Shown here piece by piece: positions 27,024 through 36,451 of a stretch of 64,000 bases of DNA; the first letter of the stretch is position 1; every line of letters begins with the position of its first letter. The stretch is from Halorubrum tebenquichense DSM 14210. GTDB lineage: Archaea; Halobacteriota; Halobacteria; Halobacteriales; Haloferacaceae. Position numbers and translations under genes: made by a program. The notes under the pieces are model-generated. The model was not told where the DNA came from, did no database searches, and saw only the letters and a program-made list of their open reading frames with translations. Location: positions 1 through 64,000 of the forward strand of contig NZ_AOJD01000077.1 of NCBI RefSeq assembly GCF_000337415.1, read 5' to 3'.

Positions 27024-27146
27024 AACTTCCTATGCGAGAGGTGCCAGTATAGTCGTTACTTCACACCCATATAGAGCCCTATAGAGCGATATACAACGAG
27101 AATTTCACCGGCCTAATTTGTTCACAGAAAAACCATCCGATTATAA
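27024..27146. other. Gap upstream of arsC and the IS
   Basis: AT-rich sequence with CATATAGAG repeats upstream of arsC (minus strand), a plausible TATA region for that gene. It joins the IS end at about 27147. No gene seen. Confidence 0.3.
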
Positions 27147-27162
27147 GGCACGCATCAGATCC

Positions 27163-27200
27163 ATCCTCCGAGGTTGTGGATGTTCACACTTTCGGAGGAT
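27163..27200 (-). other. Conserved hairpin in the IS 3' non-coding end, copy 1
   Basis: ATCCTCCGA (27163-27171) pairs with TCGGAGGAT (27192-27200) across a 20-nt loop. The same stem flanks a different loop in copy 2 (47738-47777). Stem conservation with loop divergence suggests a structural role, either transposase recognition or RNA. Confidence 0.5.
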
Positions 27201-27373
27201 AAGCTAGTTTTGGATCGAATCGCCATCAAGTTGTGGTGATTCTCAGCAGCCAGGGACCGATTTTGAATTCTTACTCTCGAACTACCGGACGAGCGTACGA
27301 AATTGCGTGGATTTTGGTACTGCTGAATACGGTTGTCACTCTTGAGCGGCGGACCCAGCAAGAGTTCAGCCGA

Positions 27374-28999
27374 TTAGTCGTGCGGGATCAACGCCGAGGC
27401 AACGAGCTCAACACACTCGCCCGCAGTAATTACAGGTGCGTAGTGCATCTCGCCGTCGATGTCCGCTTTCAGCAGGAAGTCGGTGAGCCGCCAGATATTG
27501 TACAACAGGACCGCGAACACGAAATAGAACAAGCGAACGCGGTAGTCTTTCGAGGAAGTCTTCGCGAGAAAATCACCTTTGATCGATTTGTACTCACTCT
27601 CGATCTGCCACCGACGGCTGTAGCGCTGACAGAATGTCTCAGCTTCCTCGGGAGCGACTCGGAGATTCGTCGCGAAGACGGCCGTCCCCTCACCGCTTGT
27701 CGACGGCACGTACAGCAGCCGCATTGGATGCGATCCAGATTCTACATGGACAGAAGCCGACTCAACGGCCACCTCTTGGTCGTCTTCCTCCATCTGTTCG
27801 AGTACATCCTGTTCGGAGCTGGAGACCCGCTTGGGTATGAGGTAGTTCACATCGAGGTTTGAGAGTGTCTGGAACACTTGTATCGAGTCGAACTCCCGAT
27901 CACACAGCACTGTCTCGATTGGAACATGCTCTTTCGCTCGTCGAACGAGCTGTCGCACAGTACGATGGATCTGATTCGACGGGTTCTCATCCCACTCAGA
28001 GCTCTCTCGAACCGGTTCCACGGCGAGAACGAGTGGGATATTCTGTCCGATGATCGAGAGCGTTGCGAATTTGAAGGCTCGACTGTCTCTGTCTTTGGTC
28101 CCGCTGACCATCGGCATCTCCTCGGTATCCCCGTAGTAGGGAATGGCGGTGATATCGATCGCGGCAGTGACTGGCCGGCGGAACGATGCTTCTGAGGCGA
28201 TCACGGAGAGCAAGCGGTCCGTTGTCTCATTGAAGCTGTTTATGAGCTCGTCAGGTTCGAACTGCTTGACGGTGCGGAGGTGGGTGTCGCCATGCGGTCC
28301 GTACTCTTCGCCACGACGATATTGGAAGCGAGTCGCCCCCTGTGCGGTTCCGCACCGAACCATCCCCATGAACGTCTGTAGCTCGAAAAATTGTGTGTCC
28401 TCGTACGAGGCGTTCGACGCCCGACCAGAGTCGAAGTGTCCGTAGGCGTGATCACGCGCGAGGCGTGTCGTCTGGATAATCTCGTCCTGTGAGAAGGATT
28501 CGTCTTCTACTGGGTCTGTATCTTCTTGCGTGTCGTCGACGATCTCTGCCTTTGGCCGCACCTCCGGCGCTGAGATGTCGCGATCGTGGACTTCTTTGAC
28601 AACGAAGTGGGCAGCAGCGCGGGCGTATTCGTGGGCTGTGTCGTCGAATCGGTTTTTCCACGCTCGCGAGAACGCTGATTCGTCGGGCACTCGACTGAAG
28701 CCGAGGATAGTCGCTGCTTCCGGTTGTCGGGTGAGTCGTCGAGTGAAGTCGGCGTACGAACCCCCAGTGACCTCCATGAACACGAATGAGAGGATTATCG
28801 CGCGAAAGGAGAGTGGCGCAGGATGCCACGCTGGATACCCATCTTCGATCGTGTCTATCGAGTGATCGAGGTTTTCGAACGCGGTGACGAGATTGACTTT
28901 TTTGAGTTCGTTTCGGATAGTGATCCCCAGCTGGTACGCTTCACACAGGTAACGCATTCGAGGATTCTCATTAGGAGATGAATCGTCAGAGGTACTCAT
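27374..28999 (-). CDS. IS4-like DDE transposase (541 aa)
   Basis: N-terminal helical region (about 1-120), then DDE core: first Asp in AAIDITAIPYYGD (about residue 280), second in VLCDREFDSIQ (about 365) and the IS4-type Y-x2-R-x3-E-x6-K signature as YSRRWQIESEYKSIK near residue 465. An acidic insertion (DTQEDTDPVEDESF) follows residue 155. The frame is open and likely functional. Its product is about 90 percent identical by eye to the copy at 47951. Confidence 0.88.
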   Translation of the reverse strand: MSTSDDSSPNENPRMRYLCEAYQLGITIRNELKKVNLVTAFENLDHSIDTIEDGYPAWHPAPLSFRAIILSFVFMEVTGGSYADFTRRLTRQPEAATILGFSRVPDESAFSRAWKNRFDDTAHEYARAAAHFVVKEVHDRDISAPEVRPKAEIVDDTQEDTDPVEDESFSQDEIIQTTRLARDHAYGHFDSGRASNASYEDTQFFELQTFMGMVRCGTAQGATRFQYRRGEEYGPHGDTHLRTVKQFEPDELINSFNETTDRLLSVIASEASFRRPVTAAIDITAIPYYGDTEEMPMVSGTKDRDSRAFKFATLSIIGQNIPLVLAVEPVRESSEWDENPSNQIHRTVRQLVRRAKEHVPIETVLCDREFDSIQVFQTLSNLDVNYLIPKRVSSSEQDVLEQMEEDDQEVAVESASVHVESGSHPMRLLYVPSTSGEGTAVFATNLRVAPEEAETFCQRYSRRWQIESEYKSIKGDFLAKTSSKDYRVRLFYFVFAVLLYNIWRLTDFLLKADIDGEMHYAPVITAGECVELVASALIPHD

Positions 29000-29189
29000 A
29001 CAATGTGTTGAGAGGAGATTACAAAATCAATACTTTGAGTGGATTAAAGGTGTCAAAATCAGAAGATGACATTATAAGCAGCTACACAGACCTTGATCTA
29101 GCAATTTACTGATATCTAGGCAACATCATGGAGGAACCGGCTATAGAAGAGCTTGGTTCGATATTTGAACGAACCGAACTAGGCTTTGA

Positions 29190-29886
29190 GGTAGTGTTCA
29201 GATAAGCTGGTTCCATGCGAAGGCGAGAGCTTGAAGCCAATTTTCGACGGTATCTGCTTCAGCGTGGCTAAAACAGTTTGAGAATTGATTAGTACGGCGT
29301 TTTACTTCACGGAAGACACGTTCGACGCTATTCCGATTCCCATGTGTGACGTGTTGGAATCGGAGCCCGTGACGATGACAGGCGGCGTGAAGCCAAGGCG
29401 CGCCATCAACGAGAAAGACCGCATTGTCGACCTGATGTTTCTCGCGGAGTTCGGAGAGAAACATCGAAGAGATCGCAGAATTTCTCGTCGGAGAGAGCTT
29501 GATGTGTAGCAAGCGGTTCGTTGCGGGATCGACGGCAGCGTACAGCCAGTATCGTCTGTCGTTGAGCTGGATCACAGTTTCATCAACCGCAACGTGATCC
29601 GGGTTAGCACCTCTACGCGGCTGTAGATCGGCCTTCTGAACCCAATTATGGACGGTAGTTCGACACCGATCGACACCCAACCTATCAAGAATCGAGACTG
29701 TATCCGAAAGTGAGAGTCCAGCTAAATGGAGTCGGATACCGAGCTTCATCGCCGGCTCGGGTGTCGCTTCTCGCTCCACAAAATCTAACTCGAAGCAATC
29801 GCTACCTCCGTTGAGGCGGGCGATTTCTGGCATGAACCACTAGAAGATCGTTCCGCCTCATTCTTCATCCTTATCTGAACACCGCC
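29190..29886. mobile_element. IS6-family insertion sequence
   Basis: Inverted repeats GGTAGTGTTCAGATAAG (29190-29206) and, inverted, GGCGGTGTTCAGATAAG (29870-29886) with two mismatches bracket a single transposase gene. The 697-bp size and TGTTCAGATAA-type ends fit haloarchaeal IS6 (ISH14/15-like) elements. The flanking 8-mers do not match, so no target duplication is retained, consistent with IS6 cointegrate events or deletion. Confidence 0.85.
29198..29833 (-). CDS. IS6-family transposase
   Basis: 211 aa with Asp in HVAVDETVIQLNDRRYWLYAAVD, Asp in VFLVDGAPWL and Glu in VERVFREVKRRTNQFSNCF, the complete DDE triad of IS6/IS26 enzymes. An N-terminal helix-turn-helix (SLSDTVSILDRLGVDRCRTTVHNW) precedes it. 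The stop lies within the left inverted repeat. Intact. Confidence 0.93.
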   Translation of the reverse strand: MPEIARLNGGSDCFELDFVEREATPEPAMKLGIRLHLAGLSLSDTVSILDRLGVDRCRTTVHNWVQKADLQPRRGANPDHVAVDETVIQLNDRRYWLYAAVDPATNRLLHIKLSPTRNSAISSMFLSELREKHQVDNAVFLVDGAPWLHAACHRHGLRFQHVTHGNRNSVERVFREVKRRTNQFSNCFSHAEADTVENWLQALAFAWNQLI

Positions 29887-30140
29887 CCGAAAAGGTTTAT
29901 ACCAGCCCTCGAAAAGTCTCAACTGAACGATTTCATTCGTTCGTACACTGGGGAGCATACTGTATCGAGCTTTCTCACCTCAGCGTGGTGGGGAAGTCGC
30001 GGAGAGCAGCGATCAGTGAATGTTTCCCACAACTCGAAAATCTATGGCCATGGAGTTCCCTCAGCAGCCGATATCCTCGTCGACAGATGGATATATTTGT
30101 AGTATAGCCAATCACTTAGAAAATAAACTCTCGCCCAAAT

Positions 30141-32060
30141 ATGAGTACTGACGACAACGTCAATTCACTCGATCGTGTACAGTCTCAGATAGAGGATGAG
30201 ATTCCGGACGATCTTGATATCTCACGGGTAACCTACGAGGGCCCCGAACTTGTCATCTACACTGAGACACCACGGAAGTTTGCCGAGCAGGATGGATTAA
30301 TCCGGAAACTCGCGAGTACGGTTCGCAAACGAATCACGGTTAGACCCGCTGCGGGCACGCAGGCGAGCCCGTCAGATGCCAAACCCAGAATTCTCGATCT
30401 CATCCCGGAAGATGCCGGTATTACGAATCTAGAGTTCTATCCTGCGACCGGTGAGGTGCTCATCGAAGCCGAAAAGCCGGGGCTCGTGATTGGTCGTCGC
30501 GCGAGCACCCTCCGTGAAATCACACAGGAAGTTGGCTGGACGCCCGAAGTGCTCCGAACACCGCCGATGGAATCGTCGACAGTCGATAACGTCCGGAATT
30601 TCCTGATGCAGGAGCGCGACGAGCACCGCAAGTTTCTCGAACGGGTGGGGGATCAAATCCACCGCGAACCGATGCACGACACCGAGTGGGTTCGCGTCAC
30701 GACACTCGGCTGCTGTCGTGAGGTCGGACGAGCGAGTTTTATTCTCAGTACTCCAGAATCGCGAATTCTCGTCGACTGCGGTGATAAACCCGGTGCGGAG
30801 GGTGAGGTTCCGTACCTCCAGATTCCGGAGGCAAATCCGATCGCAGATCTCGACGCTGTCGTCTTGACTCATGCCCATCTCGACCACAGTGCGTTGCTCC
30901 CGCTCCTATTCAAGTACGGGTACGATGGCCCGGTGTACACGACACAAGCGACCCGCGACTTGATGGGTCTACTCCAACTCGACTACCTCGATGTCGCGGC
31001 CAAGGAGGGGCGTACTCCACCGTACGAGAGTGCGATGGTTCGGGAAGAACTCAAACACACGATTACGGTCGACTATGGCAACGTCACCGACATTGCGCCG
31101 GATATCAAGCTCACCCTCCACAATGCCGGCCATATTCTCGGCAGCGCAGTCGCACACTTTCACGTCGGCGACGGCTTCCACAACGTGGTCTTCTCGGGAG
31201 ACATTCACCATACGGATACACGCCTGTTCAACGGGGCATCAAACGACTTTCCTCGCGTCGAGTCACTTATCATGGAGTCGACGTATGGACGGCGCAACGA
31301 CTACCAGACCGACCAGGAAGACAGCGAGCGAAAAGTTACCGAGCTAATCAACGACACATACGAACAAGACGGGATAGTCGTGATTCCAGCGTTCGCCGTC
31401 GGTCGATCACAGGAATTGATGCTCGTTCTAGAGGAAGCAATGCGTGAGGATCGACTCCGAACGATGCCGATCTATCTCGATGGAATGATTCGGGAGGCGA
31501 CGGCGATCCACACGGCTTATCCGGAGTTCCTCCGCGACGGACTCCGTCAACGAATTCTTCACGATGACGAGAATCCGTTCCTTGCCGACCAGTTCCAACA
31601 GGTCGACGGTGGTCAGGAGATGCGGGAAGATATTGCAGGTGGCGAGCCCTGTATCATCCTCTCGACCTCCGGGATGGTGACGGGCGGACCAATAATGTCG
31701 TGGCTAGAATTACTTGGAAATGACCCAAAGAATACGCTCATTTTCGTTGGCTACCAAGCCCAAGGTACGTTGGGACGACGTATTCAGAGTGGCCGACGTG
31801 AGATCCCGTTCAGTGATCGTGGAAGTCGCAGCGAGCAATTGACACTCCGCTTCGACGTCGAATCGGTGAGTGGATTTTCTGGCCATGCTGACCGGAACGG
31901 CCTCGAGGACTTCGTGGGAACGATGAACCCCCGTCCAGAGAGAGTTCTCTGTGTCCACGGCGATGAATCGTCGACAGATCAGTTCTCGTCCGGGCTGTAT
32001 CAGAAATTCAATATCAGAACCCAATCACCAAAGAATATGGAAACATTCCGATTTGATTGA
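30141..32060 (+). CDS. KH-beta-CASP ribonuclease/termination factor, aCPSF1 (FttA) family
   Basis: 639 aa. aCPSF1/FttA cleaves nascent RNA and terminates archaeal transcription. Domains: two N-terminal KH domains (about 1-70 and 70-145), metallo-beta-lactamase core with HxHxDH in LTHAHLDHSAL (about 245), NAGHILGSA, FSGDIHH, then beta-CASP motifs MESTYG, LSTSGMVTGG and GFSGHADR. Catalytic residues are all present. The KH loop reads IGRRAS where I expect a GxxG loop (second Gly to Ala). Compared with my memory of the core haloarchaeal protein it is diverged, so it may be a second copy. Flanked by IS6 upstream. Confidence 0.92.
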   Translation: MSTDDNVNSLDRVQSQIEDEIPDDLDISRVTYEGPELVIYTETPRKFAEQDGLIRKLASTVRKRITVRPAAGTQASPSDAKPRILDLIPEDAGITNLEFYPATGEVLIEAEKPGLVIGRRASTLREITQEVGWTPEVLRTPPMESSTVDNVRNFLMQERDEHRKFLERVGDQIHREPMHDTEWVRVTTLGCCREVGRASFILSTPESRILVDCGDKPGAEGEVPYLQIPEANPIADLDAVVLTHAHLDHSALLPLLFKYGYDGPVYTTQATRDLMGLLQLDYLDVAAKEGRTPPYESAMVREELKHTITVDYGNVTDIAPDIKLTLHNAGHILGSAVAHFHVGDGFHNVVFSGDIHHTDTRLFNGASNDFPRVESLIMESTYGRRNDYQTDQEDSERKVTELINDTYEQDGIVVIPAFAVGRSQELMLVLEEAMREDRLRTMPIYLDGMIREATAIHTAYPEFLRDGLRQRILHDDENPFLADQFQQVDGGQEMREDIAGGEPCIILSTSGMVTGGPIMSWLELLGNDPKNTLIFVGYQAQGTLGRRIQSGRREIPFSDRGSRSEQLTLRFDVESVSGFSGHADRNGLEDFVGTMNPRPERVLCVHGDESSTDQFSSGLYQKFNIRTQSPKNMETFRFD

Positions 32061-32335
32061 ACTGGAAGCTATACACCCAAGGAACTTGAATAATCTTTTG
32101 AGAGATGTACAGTCCATTACAATAGGTGTCCGAAACCTATTTATCCCACACACTACGAGTTTGTGTCGTACTAAGGGCTCCGTCCCGTCCTTTCTTCGCT
32201 CGCCCATCGGTTCGCCGCCACTACGGGGGCGTCCCTCGATGGCACTGCTCTGAGATGCGCCGTGCCGGATGCCGACCCGTCTGCGGTGGCCCTGGGTCTC
32301 CCTGACGGGACTGGGCACGACCCACGTATCCACCA
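32061..32335. other. Gap after the KH-beta-CASP gene
   Basis: AT-rich for 80 nt, then a GC-rich stretch 32165-32335 unlike its surroundings, possibly a fragment of inserted DNA. No gene or clear hairpin was seen. Confidence 0.25.
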
Positions 32336-32544
32336 TGAATGAAATAGATATACCCTGTGCGGAGTGTGACACGGAGCTTATCGAACAAACGGTCCACGCA
32401 CGGGACCTTCCGGTCACGACGAGTTGGCAAGGTCAGGTCCGTATCGCCGAGTGTCCGGCATGTGAAGCTCGATATTACCCTGAACAGACGCTGTCTCAGC
32501 TGACGGGTTCAACGAACAATCCGCAGCCTCGTGGTGACAGCTGA
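32336..32544 (+). CDS. Small zinc-ribbon protein
   Basis: 69 aa from ATG 32336. Two knuckles, CAECDTEL near residue 8 and CPACEARYYP near residue 43, form a typical zinc ribbon; the tail is polar. It ends 3 nt before the KaiC-like gene and is probably co-transcribed with it. Role unknown; such proteins often bind nucleic acid or partner proteins. Confidence 0.65.
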
Positions 32545-32547
32545 CCA

Positions 32548-33237
32548 ATGGGAGGAGACTCCGATAGTCCCGTCGAGATAGAGACCTTACAAGTTGAATC
32601 AGTTCCAGCCAGCCTCAGCGGTGGGTCGACCGTTCTCGTCGCGACCGCGGGTGACCCATCACAGTACGCCGTGTGTCTCCGTCTTCTCTGTGAGCAAGGG
32701 ACCGAAGAGGATACAGCTTTTGTCGTCACGACGACAGAGAGTGCCGATCGAACGATTACGGTCTATGACCGTCTGGGGGAGAAGACTAAACAGCCATTGA
32801 TCGATATCGTCGACACAGTTTCAGAGCACCAATCCGTCTCAGCGCTCTATGGCGAGACACACGTCGTCTTCACACCTTCGCCGAGCGATCTTGAACGGCT
32901 GGTTATGGCTCTCTCCGACCTCTCCGACAGTTCGGCACCGAGTAATGGAGCGCAGCACCTCCTCATCCGGTCGCTCACGCCGATTCTCGAGGCGTCGTCT
33001 CTCACTCGTGTAAGTGCTGTTTTCGAGCGAGTCACTGGTTTTCGTTCTGAATCTGGCTTCTGTCTCCTCGGAATCGACTACACAGCCCACGATGAGGAGA
33101 CGATGGCAGCGATTGCTACCCTCGTTGATGGAGTACTCTGGGTCACTCGTCCCTCACCTGATCGTCTCACGTTCGACTATCAGCCGACAAGGGGACGACA
33201 CAGTCGATCCGTTCTCGACGGTGGTACTGATGACTAA
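32548..33237 (+). CDS. RecA/KaiC-like protein without a P-loop (DUF7504-like)
   Basis: 229 aa. The layout of hydrophobic strands (VLVATAGDPSQYAVCLRLL, TAFVVTTTES, THVVFTPSPSDL, HLLIRSLTPIL, GFCLLGIDY) follows a RecA/KaiC fold, but the Walker A position reads ATAGDPSQY with no Gly-Lys-Thr. I associate this with the haloarchaeal DUF7504 family, often found with signalling proteins. ATP binding is therefore unlikely. It overlaps the next gene by 8 nt, so the two are coupled. Confidence 0.65.
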   Translation: MGGDSDSPVEIETLQVESVPASLSGGSTVLVATAGDPSQYAVCLRLLCEQGTEEDTAFVVTTTESADRTITVYDRLGEKTKQPLIDIVDTVSEHQSVSALYGETHVVFTPSPSDLERLVMALSDLSDSSAPSNGAQHLLIRSLTPILEASSLTRVSAVFERVTGFRSESGFCLLGIDYTAHDEETMAAIATLVDGVLWVTRPSPDRLTFDYQPTRGRHSRSVLDGGTDD

Positions 33238-33628
33238 TATTGGCATTCCAACAGCGTGGACAAAGAAACGCGAGGAAGGAAGGTATAGCGCTGCTGTCGT
33301 CGAGTATCACCACGAAATAGCAGATGAAACGTTGTTTGTTGTCTCGGTGATACCAAAAATAGACGATGGGAAATTTGAGCTCCGCTTATTGGCGATTAAT
33401 CGAACGTCAACACATGTCCGGCACGATTACCCTATCGACGAATACGACACAGTCGAAGATGCTGTGGAAGGCGCAGAGTCGTTCATCGAAATGCTCTCTC
33501 AGCGGCTAGCGGAGGGATCACTCTCGCCTTCTGACCCTCAAATCGAGGCCATACGCGAAACGATTACGACGTTCAGAGGAGATCGATCTCTCCCTACAAT
33601 CGGGCGATTAATCCGACGATTTAGGTGA
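33230..33628 (+). CDS. Hypothetical protein coupled to the KaiC-like gene (132 aa)
   Basis: ATG at 33230 lies inside the end of the previous gene (overlap 8 nt). The N-terminal half is beta-rich (YSAAVVEYHHEIADETLFVVSVIPKI, FELRLLAINRTS), the C-terminal half helical (TVEDAVEGAESFIEMLSQRLAEG). Not recognised. The overlap argues that it acts with the KaiC-like protein and zinc ribbon as a unit. Confidence 0.6.
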   Translation: MTNIGIPTAWTKKREEGRYSAAVVEYHHEIADETLFVVSVIPKIDDGKFELRLLAINRTSTHVRHDYPIDEYDTVEDAVEGAESFIEMLSQRLAEGSLSPSDPQIEAIRETITTFRGDRSLPTIGRLIRRFR

Positions 33629-33928
33629 TGTATTTCTAGATATTCCTGCGTGAGCGCCAATAATTTAATAATCGATTTATTACCGTCTGAGAAGTCATCA
33701 ACAGAGATAGATCGTGATACGAGCCGAATCTAGAAAGGAAAACTGAATACAGCCGGTCGAAAAGAGATGCTTGAGTGCGGCGATGACGATCCATTTACCC
33801 CCGCACTGAGCCCTTTGTGATGACAGCCATAACCGAGCCGCACTTGTTCTCGGAACCCCCAGTGACAGCTGTTGCCAAGTTCTGACGCTTCGGGTGCCTT
33901 TTATCGACGATCACTCGTAGGGCCACAT
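33629..33928. other. 300-nt gap with a promoter-like CTTTTATCG
   Basis: No gene. CCTTTTATCG at 33897-33906 is a reasonable TATA region for the gene starting at 33929, which would give a nearly leaderless transcript. Confidence 0.3.
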
Positions 33929-34789
33929 ATGCCTCGGGAGTTCATTTCTGAGTACGGACTCGACCCAGGAGATTACGTCCAACATCTGGTCGATACCTTC
34001 TGTGAGCGCTGTCCGAAATTCACCGAGCAGCCCGTTGAAGAAGCCATCTTCGTCGACGACGGCCCAGTCGATTACCTCGTCTGGTTTGCGCTTAAGGACT
34101 ACGAGACACACACCTTTTTTTACCACGATGACGCGCCCGATCGGGAGGTACTTCAACGCTTCATTTTCCTCTCTCCATCACGCGAAGAGATATCGAAATT
34201 CAAACTTTTCCTCCGGACGCAGTATGGTGTGTACAGAGAACTCGAGATTGCCCGACTTCTCGAACTCCCAGATGTTTATCAGCCACAATTAGGTGAACGT
34301 CCACGAGCGAATTTCGGTGTGTGTTACGAGCCAGAAGACGATCAGATCGTCTCAGGAATCAGTGGAACGCCACAGATTCGAGAGCAAGAGATCTTCGAGG
34401 ACATCGACAAGATCGTCCCGGACAAGACGCTGGAGAAGTTCATCTCGCAAACAGTCCGGACGGTAAACACGCGAATCGAGGAAGATGCTGACCGACACAC
34501 GATCACAGCGGATATTCGGGAGGAGCTCGAGACAGATCCGGACTTCAGACAGGAGACAACGAACCCTCTTCCTAAGGGAATTCATCCGAAATACACCGGC
34601 GAACCGGCTGAGCTCTGGCAGAAACCGGCCTCGAAAGTCGGGTACATGGACGGTGCGCAGGGGTTTCTCCAAATCTGGATTCCAGTCGACGAAGACGACA
34701 TCGCACTCGTAAGCGCAACTGCAGGAGACTACGATCGAGAGGCGATCGTGGATACGATTCGTGAGGAGTTCCAGAGTACTATCGTGTGA
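33929..34789 (+). CDS. Hypothetical protein (286 aa)
   Basis: ATG at 33929; an upstream in-frame codon at 33872 would run through the putative promoter. The protein is soluble, starts with a helical region containing CERCPKF, has a predicted alpha/beta middle with repeated acidic patches, and ends in a beta-rich segment (VGYMDGAQGFLQIWIPVDEDDIALVSATAGDY). I do not recognise a family or catalytic motif. It stands alone between the KaiC-like operon and the macrodomain gene, convergent with the latter. Confidence 0.65.
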   Translation: MPREFISEYGLDPGDYVQHLVDTFCERCPKFTEQPVEEAIFVDDGPVDYLVWFALKDYETHTFFYHDDAPDREVLQRFIFLSPSREEISKFKLFLRTQYGVYRELEIARLLELPDVYQPQLGERPRANFGVCYEPEDDQIVSGISGTPQIREQEIFEDIDKIVPDKTLEKFISQTVRTVNTRIEEDADRHTITADIREELETDPDFRQETTNPLPKGIHPKYTGEPAELWQKPASKVGYMDGAQGFLQIWIPVDEDDIALVSATAGDYDREAIVDTIREEFQSTIV

Positions 34790-34847
34790 CCAGTGTCCCC
34801 CAATATTTGTGGCTGAAAATGGCGGAACCAAGCGAGAGGGCTACGTA

Positions 34848-35354
34848 TTATGACTGTAACTGATCCGCGATATCAGTAACTGTCTGATATTCCGGCTCCG
34901 AATACGCGATCACACGAACATCGGTGAGCGACGTGGGCTCGTACGACCAGACTTCTTCACAGATCAGCTGTGCGCCCGTCTCGAAGTCGAAGCCGGCAGC
35001 TCCGGTCCCGAGTATCGGAATGACGAGTGACTCACAGCCGAGTTCGTCGGCTTTCTCGAGTGTGTTTCGAGTGGCTTCGCGAATGCTTTCGGCGGTCGCT
35101 CGACCGTCTCCATAGTGGGGCATCGTCGCTGCGTGAATCACGTAGTCGGCATCGAGGTCGTACGCATCAGTGATGGCCACGCCACCGAGGTCAACGGGAC
35201 CTTTCGAGACGGCCTCCTCGTTGATCGGTCCGTTTGCACCACGTCGGAGTGCACCAGCGACACCGCTCCCCATCTGTAAGCTCGTTCCGGCGGCGTTCAC
35301 CAGTGCATCCGCACTCTCGGCTGCGACATCGCCTTGAATGACGGTGAACTCCAT
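34848..35354 (-). CDS. Macrodomain (ADP-ribose-binding) protein
   Basis: 168 aa. Macrodomains bind or hydrolyse ADP-ribose, O-acetyl-ADP-ribose or ADP-ribosylated nucleic acid or protein. Visible: the IQGDVAAESADALVNAAG strand and helix with the catalytic-loop Asn (about residue 20), MGSGVAGAL (the GxGVAG phosphate loop), YVIHAATMPHY and ILGTGAAGFD (second phosphate loop). Complete and of normal length. A role in ADP-ribose repair or in defence-linked NAD chemistry is possible. Confidence 0.9.
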   Translation of the reverse strand: MEFTVIQGDVAAESADALVNAAGTSLQMGSGVAGALRRGANGPINEEAVSKGPVDLGGVAITDAYDLDADYVIHAATMPHYGDGRATAESIREATRNTLEKADELGCESLVIPILGTGAAGFDFETGAQLICEEVWSYEPTSLTDVRVIAYSEPEYQTVTDIADQLQS

Positions 35355-35483
35355 ACGCAGAGGTACACAGACTAGACAGTAAAATCCACCCGGTAATCTT
35401 CATACCACTAATTCAGATATCGAAGCGAAATGCCACTCCGAGAGAGGCGAGTTCGACTTCGAGACGACACTATCAGCAGATAA

Positions 35484-36389
35484 TTATTCTTTATCTTTGC
35501 CCTGTCGCTTAATCTCGTGACGCCCGAACCCATACCGGAGACGGTTGGCAAGCCGCCGTGAGAATCGCGTGTCGCGACTACTGAAGCGTTCAGCTAGGGC
35601 ACCATAGATGAGTGGAACCGGGACTTCCTGTTCGAGCGCTTCTTGGACGGTCCAGGTACCTGTTGAGCCACCCGCGACGTAGTCCGCAACGTCCCCCAAG
35701 TCGTTACCTTCCTCACGGAACGCTTCCTCACAGAGTTCGAGTAGCCACGATCGGATGACTGCACCGTTGTTCCACGTCTTCGCGACCGCTTCGAGGTCGA
35801 GATCGTAGCGACCGTTCGCGAGCAGTTCGAATCCTTCACCGTACGCCTGCATGAGCGCGTATTCAACGCCGTTGTGAACCATTTTCACGTAGTGACCTGC
35901 TCCCGACGGGCCGAACCGGTCGTGGCCGTCTGGGCCGGTTGCGATCGCATCGAAGACCGGTGTGAGTTCGTCGTACGCCCACTGCGGGCCACCGATCATG
36001 AGTGAAAATCCGAGTTCAGCACCGGCAGGCCCACCACTCGTTCCGCAGTCGAGATACGCCGCATCAGTGTTCTCAGCACGACGGCTCGAGTCGCGAAAGT
36101 TCGAGTTACCACCGTCGACGACGATATCATCAGCAGCGAGCGATGGTTCCAGTTCATCGAGCGCAGCGTCAACCGGATCGCCTGCAGGTACCATGAGCCA
36201 GATGCGCTTCTCATCACCGAGTTGGGCGGCAACGTCTGGAATGGAAGTAGCTCCTGTTGCACCCCGTTCGACAGCGGTGGCAACCGCATCGTCGTCAATA
36301 TCGAAGGCGACGACCTCGTGGTCAGCGGCGAGCACTCGATCGACAACGATCTGTCCCATCCGTCCGAGTCCAATCACTCCGAGTTTCAT
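35484..36389 (-). CDS. gnd: 6-phosphogluconate dehydrogenase, archaeal/YqeC type
   Basis: 301 aa from ATG 36389 (GTG 36395 is also in frame). Rossmann start KLGVIGLGRMG, nucleotide-discriminating region AFDIDDDAV, substrate-site DGGNSNFRDS (the NS..D motif), GTSGGPAGAELGFSLMIGG and the catalytic Lys in HYVKMVHNGVEYALMQAYGEG (about residue 170). The enzyme oxidatively decarboxylates 6-phosphogluconate to ribulose 5-phosphate, the pentose supply route in haloarchaea. Close to other sugar-acid genes. Confidence 0.93.
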   Translation of the reverse strand: MKLGVIGLGRMGQIVVDRVLAADHEVVAFDIDDDAVATAVERGATGATSIPDVAAQLGDEKRIWLMVPAGDPVDAALDELEPSLAADDIVVDGGNSNFRDSSRRAENTDAAYLDCGTSGGPAGAELGFSLMIGGPQWAYDELTPVFDAIATGPDGHDRFGPSGAGHYVKMVHNGVEYALMQAYGEGFELLANGRYDLDLEAVAKTWNNGAVIRSWLLELCEEAFREEGNDLGDVADYVAGGSTGTWTVQEALEQEVPVPLIYGALAERFSSRDTRFSRRLANRLRYGFGRHEIKRQGKDKE

Positions 36390-36451
36390 ATTCACTCTAC
36401 GTACGCGTCGTCACGGTCGGGTCTCGACTGTTTCGATACTGGATTGAGATT

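Larger units (their letters stand above)
27147..29002. mobile_element. Large DDE insertion sequence, copy 1
   Basis: Defined by similarity to the second copy at 47722-49531: both share the transposase and about 220 nt of non-coding DNA beyond its stop, starting at AAGGCACGCATCA (about 27145 and 47721). The outer limit on the 29-kb side cannot be fixed because copy 2 is truncated there and no clear inverted repeat was found. One transposase gene is inside. Confidence 0.6.
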
